From Planctomycetota bacterium (GTDB taxonomy: Bacteria > Planctomycetota > Planctomycetia > Gemmatales > Gemmataceae): 64,000 nt of DNA. The translations under genes and the position numbers were made by a program. Where the stretch lies: the NCBI GenBank assembly GCA_016191165.1, contig JACPPF010000181.1, forward strand, positions 24,000-87,999, given 5' to 3'. Shown here in pieces: positions 56,898 to 64,000 of this stretch (within the stretch, counting starts at the first letter, position 1; the number at the start of each line of letters is the position of its first letter). The notes below the pieces were generated by a model. The model saw only the letters and a program-made list of their open reading frames with translations. It did not search any database and was not told where the DNA came from.

Positions 56898-57316
56898 AGT
56901 ACGTCCTCGATTCATCCGTTGCGTTCAAATGGCTGGTGCCTGAGGTTGATACCGACAAGGCGCTAAGGATTCGCGACGACTATAATCTTGCCGTCTGCGA
57001 GTTGATCGCTCCCGACATCTTTCCAGTGGAAACTACTCACGCGCTCACGAGAGCCGAACGGCAAGGCCGCGTGACGCCGGCTCAGGGAGCAACGCTGCTC
57101 AAGGACCTGCTGAAAAACTTGCCCCAGCTTTATCCGTACATGCCCCTGCTTTCCCGTGCCTATGAAATCTCGTCCAACATGAAAATCGGCGTGTACGACT
57201 GCCTTTACCTTGCGCTTGCCGAACGGGAACGATGCGAATTCGTCACCGCCGACACCAAGCTCAACCATGTTCGAACGGCTTTTCCGTTCATCGTGCCGAT
57301 AATGTCGTTGCCATGA
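56894..57316 (+). CDS. PIN-domain ribonuclease toxin (VapC-like)
   Basis: PIN-domain toxins cleave tRNA or rRNA. The 140-residue product has the four acidic residues of the fold: Asp6 in YVLDSSVAFKWL, Glu in FPVETTHAL, Asp in IGVYDCLYLALAE and Asp in FVTADTKL. The length is normal for VapC. It overlaps the small upstream gene by four bases and the downstream unknown gene also by four bases (ATGA at 57313-57316), so three products are coupled. Confidence 0.9.
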   Translation: MKYVLDSSVAFKWLVPEVDTDKALRIRDDYNLAVCELIAPDIFPVETTHALTRAERQGRVTPAQGATLLKDLLKNLPQLYPYMPLLSRAYEISSNMKIGVYDCLYLALAERERCEFVTADTKLNHVRTAFPFIVPIMSLP

Positions 57317-57594
57317 CGAATGGGGGTTCGCGAGCCATGACTACCTCGACATCAGCCCTCGTGACTGATTGCGGCAAGCGAGTTCTGTTCCGCTTGCGCG
57401 GGCGGCAATACGAAATCGGCCAGGGCGAGTTGCGAAGTATCCTTGGCTTGCCGGACGGCCCGCCCGCCGTCGGCATCACGGTTGATCGAGATCAACTGAC
57501 CTTCGAGTTCGCGGCTGACGACCAGACCCTGCGGGTATCAGCGGTTCTGTTGCAGCGGCGACTGGCGCGGCGAAAGCTTGATTTGAAGGGATGA
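57313..57594 (+). CDS. Small unknown protein in the PIN cassette
   Basis: This 93-residue protein starts at the ATG overlapping the PIN stop; a second ATG at 57337 is possible. The core RVLFRLRGRQYEIGQGELRS, then GLPDGPPAVGITVD and FEFAADDQTLRVSAVLL, is compact and beta-rich, and the end is Arg/Lys-rich. I do not recognise it. Its TGA overlaps the ATG (57591) of the DUF1501 fragment. It may be a third toxin-antitoxin component or cargo gene. Confidence 0.5.
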   Translation: MTNGGSRAMTTSTSALVTDCGKRVLFRLRGRQYEIGQGELRSILGLPDGPPAVGITVDRDQLTFEFAADDQTLRVSAVLLQRRLARRKLDLKG

Positions 57595-57944
57595 TCGTCA
57601 GCGCGTTGATCGAGGATCTGTCCGCGCGCGGCCTGCTCGACGAGACCCTGGTCGTCTGGACCGGCGAGTTTGGTCGCACGCCAAGGCATAACGGCAACGC
57701 CGCTCGCGATCACTGGGGCTCAGTCTTTTCGCAGGCCCTGGCCGGCGGCGGCGTTCGCGCGGGCGTGGTCCACGGCGCGTCCGACCGCATCGGCGCCTAC
57801 CCGCGCGAGGGCAACGTGCGGCCACAGGATCTCAACGCGACGATCTTTCATCTCCTCGGCATCGCACCCGACACCGAAGTCCACGGCACGCTCGGCCGAC
57901 CCATCGCGGTGAGCCGCGGGCGCGTGATTGGGCAGGTGGTGTGA
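57591..57944 (+). pseudogene. DUF1501 C-terminal fragment
   Basis: This 117-codon frame, from an ATG at 57591, contains only the final part of a DUF1501 protein (VVWTGEFGRTPR to VSRGRVIGQVV). The N-terminal Tat signal and most of the fold are missing. Compared with the intact gene at 55236, protein differences are few (for example AGR/AAR and HDT/HGT). It is most likely the displaced 3' end left by insertion of the PIN cassette, or the incoming element's homologous tail. Confidence 0.85.
57595..57944. repeat. Direct repeat B: copy of the DUF1501 3' end
   Basis: This is the partner of the repeat at 56290-56639. It begins one base after the ATGA junction with the small unknown gene and ends at the same TGA. 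The breakpoints are sharp on both sides. Confidence 0.88.
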
Positions 57945-58120
57945 GGCGAACGATCGCAAGCGCGCCGCGAGCGTCGGCGTCCGGAGACGGTATGCGAGCC
58001 GTGCCTGCTCGTCCCGTCACCGACGTTTCTGGCTCGCCAAAAAAAAAATCCAAGAATGGCCTGATCAGGTCATTGACTGCGCCCCCCCTTTGTTAGAGTA
58101 ACGATGTCAGGAGAAATGCC

Positions 58121-59197
58121 ATGAAGAAGACAACGGTTCGATTGCTTTGCGCCGGCGTGTTGTTCCTGCCGCTGCTGTTCGCGGAGGCTCAGGAGCAGAA
58201 GGCGAAGAAGGAGACGCCGCGCGAGGAGGCGCAGTCGATCTTCAAGGGCATCCAAGCGAAACTACACGGACACAAACCCGCCGGCGAGATTCTCGAATCG
58301 TTGAAGGCTTTAGACGTAATTCAGGAGGAGTTTCGGAAAACACGCAACCAGGTCGAGGCTTTGCTGTCAAATGCCGACCCCGCTGTGCGCCGGCACGCCG
58401 CCAAAACGTTGGCCGAGATTAGCCGAACCCCGGATCACGCTCCCACAGTGGTAAAAATGCTTGTGAATAGACTGGGCCGGGAAACGAACGACGACAGTCG
58501 CGCTGGGGTCTTGGTGGCGTTGGCGCGGATGGGATCGTTTGCAAGGCCCCATCTGCCAGTTTTCGTTGAAGCCCTGAAGGATCCAGATCCCCGTGTTCGG
58601 CGGGCTGGAACCGCGCTGTTTTTCAACCTGAACGATTCCGACGCCGAACTAATTCCGATGGCGATTTCAGCCCTTGACGACCCAGACTTGGGGCCCGACG
58701 AAAAAACAGGACTTAGTTCCGTCAGCATGAGGGCGATGATTTTTCTTCAAATGCGTGGGTCTCGCGCGAAAAAAGCCGCACCCGCGTTGATCAGGATCGC
58801 AAAGTCAGGCACGGGCAGCGAAAACTATAGATTCCGTTCATTGGCCACATTGGCAACCGTCGCACCAGAGGATCGCTTACCTCTGAACACTGCCAAAGTC
58901 TGGTTGAAGGAAACCCATAGTATCGAAAAACTGACTAAGGCGACCGGACTGCTGTCAGAACTGGGGCCCTACGGCAAGGATGCCGTACCCGAACTCATCT
59001 CGCTGGCAACCGGGTCATTTTTCAAAGACCCGGTCCTCGAACTAAGGTTAAAGCGCCAGATCGTTGACACGTTTGCGCGTATTGGCCCTGCCGCCAAGGA
59101 CGCGTTACCAACACTTCAGGCAATGTCAGCGACCGAGAATACGATTCTGCGCAGTCATGTGTTTGAGGCGATCAAGGCGGTCCAACCGAAAGACTGA
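58121..59197 (+). CDS. Secreted HEAT-repeat protein
   Basis: This 358-residue protein has a signal peptide (KKTTVRLLCAGVLFLPLLFAEA) and a Lys/Glu-rich linker. The rest is helical repeats of the HEAT type: ADPAVRRHAAKTLAEI, DDSRAGVLVALARMG, KDPDPRVRRAGTALFFNL and a final GPAAKDALPTLQAM. Such proteins are scaffolds for protein-protein contact, and no catalytic motif is seen. In planctomycetes they often accompany cytochrome or DUF1501 systems, but the present neighbours do not show that directly. Confidence 0.85.
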   Translation: MKKTTVRLLCAGVLFLPLLFAEAQEQKAKKETPREEAQSIFKGIQAKLHGHKPAGEILESLKALDVIQEEFRKTRNQVEALLSNADPAVRRHAAKTLAEISRTPDHAPTVVKMLVNRLGRETNDDSRAGVLVALARMGSFARPHLPVFVEALKDPDPRVRRAGTALFFNLNDSDAELIPMAISALDDPDLGPDEKTGLSSVSMRAMIFLQMRGSRAKKAAPALIRIAKSGTGSENYRFRSLATLATVAPEDRLPLNTAKVWLKETHSIEKLTKATGLLSELGPYGKDAVPELISLATGSFFKDPVLELRLKRQIVDTFARIGPAAKDALPTLQAMSATENTILRSHVFEAIKAVQPKD

Positions 59198-59258
59198 ATC
59201 TCCATTCCCTCAGAGGACTTGTCGTAGTCTTGTGTCACAAAGATGAAGGGGCTCCCTC

Positions 59259-61955
59259 ATGTTGAGCATATCCAAATCAATGTTTTCCGAAATCACAGCA
59301 GCCTTAAAAAAGCGGGGCAAACCAACGATTAGGTTGTCAACGCGTTTTCGACCCCGCTGCGAGTCCTTGGAAGACCGCTTGGCTCCAGCCGTATACGATT
59401 GGGTAGCGCCGATTGATGGCGGCCTCTGGAGCAATGCGAATAACTGGTCTAACGCTGGTGTAGCGGGCGTCCCGGGCAACGGGGACACTGCGCGCTTCAC
59501 GAACAACAACATCCGCCCCTCCACAATCGACGCAGCTTTTCCCGGCACAGTGGGTGAGATCTTACTCAACGGCTACGCGGGCACCATTACGTTGGAGCGT
59601 AGCCTGACCGCCACGACATTTAGCCAGAATAGCGGAACGATTCAAGGCCAGGCGCCGATCTACATCAACGGGGGCGGTACGTGGACCGGCGGAACCTTGA
59701 AGGGCGATATCGGCGACCTTATCGAAAACGTTTCCTGGATGTCCGTTTACATCGAACAGGGCGCTACGCTTGATATTTCAGGCACCGTGTCCTTGGACGC
59801 GCGGGCGCTCTTCAATCGCGGCACGGTCAACGCCACGGGTGCGACGATCAATGGCCCCAATTTCGGGTTCATCAACAATGATGTGAACGCGAGGTTCAAC
59901 GCAATTGGTGACGCGACCACCACGTCAGTTTACGCAGATTTCGTCAACCGAGGGCTGATCGCTGACACCGCGCTGAACGAGTTGAATTTTTACAGGCCCG
60001 TAGAAAACTTGGCGGGAACGTTCAAGAGTGAAAAAGTAATTCGCTTCAATGATACCGTGGCGTTCGCCGGGGGTATTCCTTTCGCGGGCGAAGATGGCAA
60101 TCTCGGTGGCACTGGCCAAGTGATTTCCCGTGGCGGCTTTTCGGTGACTGGCGATACCACCGACTATGCGTCCATTTTAACCGTCACTGGCAGTGCGAGC
60201 ATTTCCGGCGAACTCACGGTTGTTTTCGGCGCGTCTTCCAGCGGCGCCACGAGCGTCACCGGGAAATTTCACGTCAACTCGGGCACCACAAACCTCAATG
60301 GGCCGGTGACGGTATCAGGGGCCAACGCTGAGGTGCAGGTTGTGAGTAACGTGGGTGCGCGTTTGAATATCAGCGCCGATTTCACCATCGACGCGGGAAA
60401 ATTGACCAATTACAACGAAGAGTCCGACGCCGTGTCGTGGAAGGCCGGGAACATCAATTTCCAGAACAACGGGACCATCCAGAACAACGGCGACTTTAGC
60501 ATCGGCCCTGATGGCGACGGCATCGTTGGCGCAGCCGTGGGAACCATGACGGGCAATGGCTCCTTCAACAACGTTAGCAACCTCAACCCAAACAGTCCCG
60601 GAAGCGTCAGCGTATATTCATCCGCGACAATCACCGTCCCGTTCAACAATAACCCATCCTGTTACGTCCGTTTCTTCTGGGGAACTTTGACCATCGACCA
60701 TGACTGGACCCAACGCGCTTACGTCGCGTTTAGTTCTGGCAATCTTCAGGTTAACGGAAATTTCACGAACAACGGACTTGTCGATGTCACCCAGGATTCT
60801 GGAAGTACCGGCTTTGTCGCCGTCAATACCTTCACAAACAATGGCCAAATGCGATTCGACCCCCTCGGCAACAACATGACGTCCTCATTGTTTACGGTGC
60901 GGGCCAGAATTGGCGTGAACAACAGCGGGAACTTCGTGCAAGGCGCTAATGGCAGGCTGGAAATGAGGGTCCGAACCAATAACCCATTCGACCTTCGCGC
61001 CGCCAATCGCCTCCGCGTCCTTGGGAATACAACCTTGGGTGGAACGCTTAGCATTAGTATTACGCCGGGGCAAAATATTAACGCTAACGACTCGTGGACG
61101 ATTATCACCGCACAACAGGTGCAACAGCGTTTTGCGGCGGTCACGCAGCCCCAGGGCTTTTCTGCGCCCACCTACAACGCCGGCTCAGTTGCAATTCAAA
61201 AACCGGCCATCAGGCGTCCGGGACCACAAAACGTCAATGAAGACACCGCCCTCGCCTTCTCCGCCGCCAACGGCAACGCCATCAACTTCCCCGACCCTGA
61301 CGCGGGCGCCGCGATGCTGCAAATGTCGCTCGGGGTCGCCAACGGGACGTTGACGCTGAACGGCACCTCCGGGTTGACGTTTTCCAGCGGCGATGGCAAT
61401 AGCGACATGTCCATGACGTTTGTCGGCGACATCGACGCCATCAACGCCGCGCTGGAAGGGCTGGTATTTGCCCCGACGCCAAACTTCCACGGACAGGACA
61501 CGCTGAACATCACCGTTTCCGACGTGCCCCAGTCGGGCGGGTTCTATTGCGACACGGACTCCGTCAGCATCACCGTCAACTCGGTGAATGATGCGCCGTC
61601 GGGTTTTGACGCCAACATTTTCATGTCCCAAAATACGACCTTCACGTTCAATCAATCCAGCTTCGGCTTCAGCGATGCCAACGACATGCCGTTCAATAAT
61701 CTCCTGGGCGTTTACATCGATTCTCTGCCCACGGTAGGCGTTTTGCTCCTGAACGGCAACGCGGTGGTCGCTGGGCAGTTCATCCAGGTGGCCGACCTTT
61801 CAACCTTGACGTATACGCCGCCCGCCAATCAATCAGGCAACGGACTGGCCAGCTTCACCTTCCGCGTGAAAGACGACGGCGGCACCGCCAACGGCGGCAC
61901 GGACACCGACCTGACCGCCAACACGATTACCTTTGATGTGACGGGAATGCCGTGA
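59259..61955 (+). CDS. Large secreted surface protein with cadherin-like end and LEDR motif
   Basis: This is an 898-residue secreted protein. A basic N-terminus (KSMFSEITAALKKRGK, then RFRPRCESLEDRLAPA) carries the LEDRLAP motif near residue 45, resembling the protein at 46537. Residues about 60-650 are Asn/Gly/Thr-rich beta-helix-type repeats (autotransporter/passenger-like; QNNGTIQNNGDFS, NFTNNGLVDVTQD). The end has cadherin/tandem-95-like repeats: NEDTALAFSAANGN, LNITVSDVPQ and LTYTPPANQSGNGLASFTFRV. It should form an extracellular fibre or layer. No transmembrane anchor is visible. Confidence 0.85.
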   Translation: MLSISKSMFSEITAALKKRGKPTIRLSTRFRPRCESLEDRLAPAVYDWVAPIDGGLWSNANNWSNAGVAGVPGNGDTARFTNNNIRPSTIDAAFPGTVGEILLNGYAGTITLERSLTATTFSQNSGTIQGQAPIYINGGGTWTGGTLKGDIGDLIENVSWMSVYIEQGATLDISGTVSLDARALFNRGTVNATGATINGPNFGFINNDVNARFNAIGDATTTSVYADFVNRGLIADTALNELNFYRPVENLAGTFKSEKVIRFNDTVAFAGGIPFAGEDGNLGGTGQVISRGGFSVTGDTTDYASILTVTGSASISGELTVVFGASSSGATSVTGKFHVNSGTTNLNGPVTVSGANAEVQVVSNVGARLNISADFTIDAGKLTNYNEESDAVSWKAGNINFQNNGTIQNNGDFSIGPDGDGIVGAAVGTMTGNGSFNNVSNLNPNSPGSVSVYSSATITVPFNNNPSCYVRFFWGTLTIDHDWTQRAYVAFSSGNLQVNGNFTNNGLVDVTQDSGSTGFVAVNTFTNNGQMRFDPLGNNMTSSLFTVRARIGVNNSGNFVQGANGRLEMRVRTNNPFDLRAANRLRVLGNTTLGGTLSISITPGQNINANDSWTIITAQQVQQRFAAVTQPQGFSAPTYNAGSVAIQKPAIRRPGPQNVNEDTALAFSAANGNAINFPDPDAGAAMLQMSLGVANGTLTLNGTSGLTFSSGDGNSDMSMTFVGDIDAINAALEGLVFAPTPNFHGQDTLNITVSDVPQSGGFYCDTDSVSITVNSVNDAPSGFDANIFMSQNTTFTFNQSSFGFSDANDMPFNNLLGVYIDSLPTVGVLLLNGNAVVAGQFIQVADLSTLTYTPPANQSGNGLASFTFRVKDDGGTANGGTDTDLTANTITFDVTGMP

Positions 61956-61999
61956 GCCTCCCGGCTTCCCGCCGCCAAGCCTTGTAATGAGGGGACGTT

Positions 62000-63262
62000 C
62001 TACCTCCCCCCCGCCGGCACTCCGCGCGCAAACGCCCAATCCGAAGCCTCGTAGCGGATCGCCAGGTCGGGCGTCTTGATGACGCGGTTGTTCTCGACGG
62101 CGCTGTGCATGAGGGCGTCCAGGATTCCGGTCGTGAGCAGCGTGCGCTGCACGGGGTAGGCGGGCTTGCCGGTGTGGATGGTGTGCTCGATGGCCCGCAA
62201 GAGATGGGCGAAGTGGCCGAACGGGCGAGTCTCTTGAAGGCGGAACCAGGTCGCTGACGGGCGGGCCTGGCCCTTGATTTGCCCGGCGAAGGCGAATTCG
62301 TTGGCGAGGCCCGTGCTCATCGACACGGCCGCTCGCAGGCCGTCGCGGTATTCGATCAGAAAAAACATCGCGTTCTTGCTGAACTCCTTGGGTGGCTTGC
62401 GCGATCCCGCAGCCTTTCGGCTGCGGGCTTGGGCGACGGCGGCGTCGAAGAGTTCGCGCGACCACTGGCGCTGCTTCAACGCGCGCGCGATGCTGTCGCC
62501 CGTTACCGCTTGCACCGACGCGACGCCGGTCTCCCCGCCGCGGCGGCGCTCGACCATACACTGCAACATCTCCAGGGCGTGAAACCCATACGACTCCATG
62601 CCGCCGTAACCCAGGCCGAGCGCGCCCGTCAACTGACAGCCGCGCGGCAACGCCATCTCCGGCACGCGCCACGCCACCGGCAGCGACGACCCGGCCAGGA
62701 ACGGAATGTTCATCTCGGCCGCGGTATCGACCATGTGCTTGGCATCGCGCCAGGCGTAGGCCAGATGCTTGTCGTTGAAGACCGGAGCCACGCGTTTGTA
62801 TTTGCGAAACGCCGCGACGATGGCGTCGAAGAACCGCCGCCGCGGGTACATGTGCTGGCGTGTGTCTTTCGTGAAGGGATAATTGCCATGCTCGCCGATG
62901 CTCAGGACGCCACTGACAGCAATCTTGTCGCCGCCGAGCGTGAGCGCCTCTTCGACCGTGCGGGCGATGCGGAACTTGTGCTTCTTCGCCAGCTCGCGGC
63001 TCAGGTCACCCTTGGGGACCTGATCGGTGTAGAGCGAAACAAGGCGCAAATCGGGTCCGGCGCCGCCCGCCTGATCAAAGCCCTCCAGGATTTTGCCGAC
63101 GATGACGTCAGCGTGAGAATTGCGGCGATACTCGGTCACAATAGCGGCCACGGGCAACCGCTCGCGCTTGCGCGGCTGGGCTGCATCGAGCAGGCCCGTC
63201 AGGGCGCCGCCGGCTAACAGGGCGCCGGTGTGGAGGGCGAACTCGCGGCGGGTGGTTTGCAT
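62000..63262 (-). CDS. Tat-exported protein, possibly oxidoreductase-like
   Basis: This 420-residue protein starts with a twin-arginine signal (TTRREFALHTGALLAGGALTG). The body has LPVAAIVTEYRRNSHADVIVGKILEG at the start of a Rossmann-like region. It then has PVFNDKHLAYAW, FLAGSSLPVAWR, LGYGGMESYGFHALEMLQCM and HTGKPAYPVQRTLLTTGILDAL, the last a Gfo/Idh/MocA-like C-terminal pattern. No complete nucleotide-binding loop is seen, so enzyme activity is uncertain. The ATG at 63262 begins the Tat signal; a longer frame exists but adds only non-signal residues. Confidence 0.7.
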   Translation of the reverse strand: MQTTRREFALHTGALLAGGALTGLLDAAQPRKRERLPVAAIVTEYRRNSHADVIVGKILEGFDQAGGAGPDLRLVSLYTDQVPKGDLSRELAKKHKFRIARTVEEALTLGGDKIAVSGVLSIGEHGNYPFTKDTRQHMYPRRRFFDAIVAAFRKYKRVAPVFNDKHLAYAWRDAKHMVDTAAEMNIPFLAGSSLPVAWRVPEMALPRGCQLTGALGLGYGGMESYGFHALEMLQCMVERRRGGETGVASVQAVTGDSIARALKQRQWSRELFDAAVAQARSRKAAGSRKPPKEFSKNAMFFLIEYRDGLRAAVSMSTGLANEFAFAGQIKGQARPSATWFRLQETRPFGHFAHLLRAIEHTIHTGKPAYPVQRTLLTTGILDALMHSAVENNRVIKTPDLAIRYEASDWAFARGVPAGGR

Positions 63263-63298
63263 GGCGTACTCCTTGAAAGTAGGGCTGTAGTCAATTTT

Positions 63299-63364
63299 AC
63301 CAGCCCGGAGCGCAAGCGACGGGGGTTTTGGGTCGCAATCCCGTCGCTTGCTCTCCGGGCTGGT
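63299..63364. repeat. Long inverted repeat, 25-bp arms
   Basis: Left arm 63299-63323 and right arm 63340-63364 are complementary over 25 bp with one mismatch (left arm reads ACCAGCCCGGAGCGC..., right ends ...TCTCCGGGCTGGT), with a 16-base loop. It lies between the divergent Tat-exported protein and SGNH hydrolase genes. The sequence looks like a dispersed REP-type element distinct from the 53-kb family. Confidence 0.8.
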
Positions 63365-63472
63365 TGGGATCGAAGGGACATTCACCGGCACGATGCTTAT
63401 AACAGCGATGAAAGTGCAAAACGTCAACGATAGACCACCCCGGTTTCAGCAAATGGTTTCGGAGCTTGCACC

Positions 63473-64000
63473 ATGAAAATCGTATCCTTTTTGTCCCTTC
63501 CCGTCCTCCTTCTGGCCATTGCGGGGCCCCTCCACGCTGGCGACAAGAAAGCGGCCAAAATACGCGTGTTGCTCCTCGGAGACAGCACCGTCATCGGCAG
63601 CGTGTGTCGGACCACGCATCCCAAGGCCGACCATCTGGAAGACGTGGTCCGCAAGCTCGTGGCGGCGGAATCGGACTTGCCGCCTATCGAGGTTTTCAAT
63701 CGCGGCCAAGACGGCGACACGATCCATCGCCTTCTCGCCGGCCGTTATGAAAAAGATGTTGCCAAGCAATCGCCATTCGATTTCATCTTCATTCGCTACG
63801 GGCTGAACGACGTCCGTGGCCTGAAAGCATTCAAGACGGAATTCCCCGCCAACTACCGGAAGTTGATTTCACGTTTGCGCAAGGATCATGCCCGGGCAGA
63901 AATCGTGCTTGAAACGGTGATTCCCTACCTTGGGATGGAGCTGGACAAGGCGATCAACGAGCAGACGCGCGCGGTCGCGGCGGCGGAGAAGTTGCCACTA
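63473..64000 (+). CDS. SGNH/GDSL hydrolase, partial at window end
   Basis: This is the beginning of a secreted esterase-type hydrolase, open to the window edge. A signal peptide (KIVSFLSLPVLLLAIAGPLHAG) is followed by block I (RVLLLGDSTVIGS, catalytic Ser), block II Gly (VFNRGQDGDTI) and block III (IRYGLNDVRG, Asn). The final Asp-x-x-His block is not reached. The frame starts at the ATG at 63473. Substrates of related planctomycete proteins are usually acylated or acetylated sugars, which is inference. It diverges from the Tat-exported gene. Confidence 0.88.
   Translation, partial: MKIVSFLSLPVLLLAIAGPLHAGDKKAAKIRVLLLGDSTVIGSVCRTTHPKADHLEDVVRKLVAAESDLPPIEVFNRGQDGDTIHRLLAGRYEKDVAKQSPFDFIFIRYGLNDVRGLKAFKTEFPANYRKLISRLRKDHARAEIVLETVIPYLGMELDKAINEQTRAVAAAEKLPL

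Noticed and set aside
1..64000. tRNA or rRNA genes
   Set aside because: No convincing T-loop/anticodon arrangement or rRNA-conserved sequence was noticed. A dedicated tRNA search would be needed to be certain.

Overview
The window looks like part of a chromosome from a planctomycete, most likely a Gemmata-like member of the Planctomycetia. The evidence is the gene content: a PVC-type heme-binding dehydrogenase with a CxxCH domain, Tat-exported DUF1501 and DUF1552 proteins, a secreted sulfatase, a neutral-ceramidase-like enzyme, an ECF sigma factor coupled to a Ser/Thr kinase, and two large secreted proteins with a basic N-terminus followed by an LEDR(L)xP motif. GC is high throughout. No rRNA or tRNA gene was recognised.

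Layout. 0-13.4 kb is mostly housekeeping: fmt, a MazEF-like toxin-antitoxin pair, an unknown gene coupled to miaB, glnE, an MFS transporter on the minus strand, an MBL-fold hydrolase, a eukaryotic-type UDP-sugar pyrophosphorylase, manC, ruvX and a short HD-GYP protein. 13.7-21 kb holds secreted or exported catabolic enzymes: the PVC cytochrome, a ceramidase-like protein, a carbon-nitrogen hydrolase and an M28 peptidase. 21.0-24.9 kb is a tight three-gene operon that I consider the most novel feature. It encodes a CHAT-fold protein lacking both catalytic residues, a stand-alone copy of the transglutaminase-containing N-terminal module known from DUF4011-type helicases, and a PGAP1/lipase-like alpha/beta hydrolase. 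25-32.5 kb carries DUF1552, a small lipoprotein, an OPT transporter with a large soluble insert, an S46 peptidase and a lipoprotein with a decayed M48-like motif. 32.7-38.6 kb carries leuC and leuD, split by a hicBA toxin-antitoxin module, then DUF4058 and clpB.

39-53 kb is unusual because five genes carry lesions. An RND metal-efflux adaptor and its pump each have a one-base frameshift. A Ser/Thr kinase has a one-base frameshift near its end. A 1,480-residue beta-propeller/subtilase protein is interrupted by an exact 52-bp tandem duplication. A sulfatase has an in-frame amber codon. These could be real decay or phase variation, or local assembly error. 53-58 kb has a REP-associated tyrosine transposase flanked by REP palindromes, an esterase-like hydrolase, and a DUF1501 gene whose 3' 350 bp is duplicated on the far side of a PIN-domain toxin-antitoxin cassette. 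58-64 kb holds a HEAT-repeat protein, a second large LEDR surface protein, a Tat-exported protein of unknown role and the start of an SGNH hydrolase that runs off the window.

The toxin-antitoxin modules sit in gene-tight places: between fmt and miaB, between leuC and leuD, and within a duplicated DUF1501 end. They behave like small mobile cargo.
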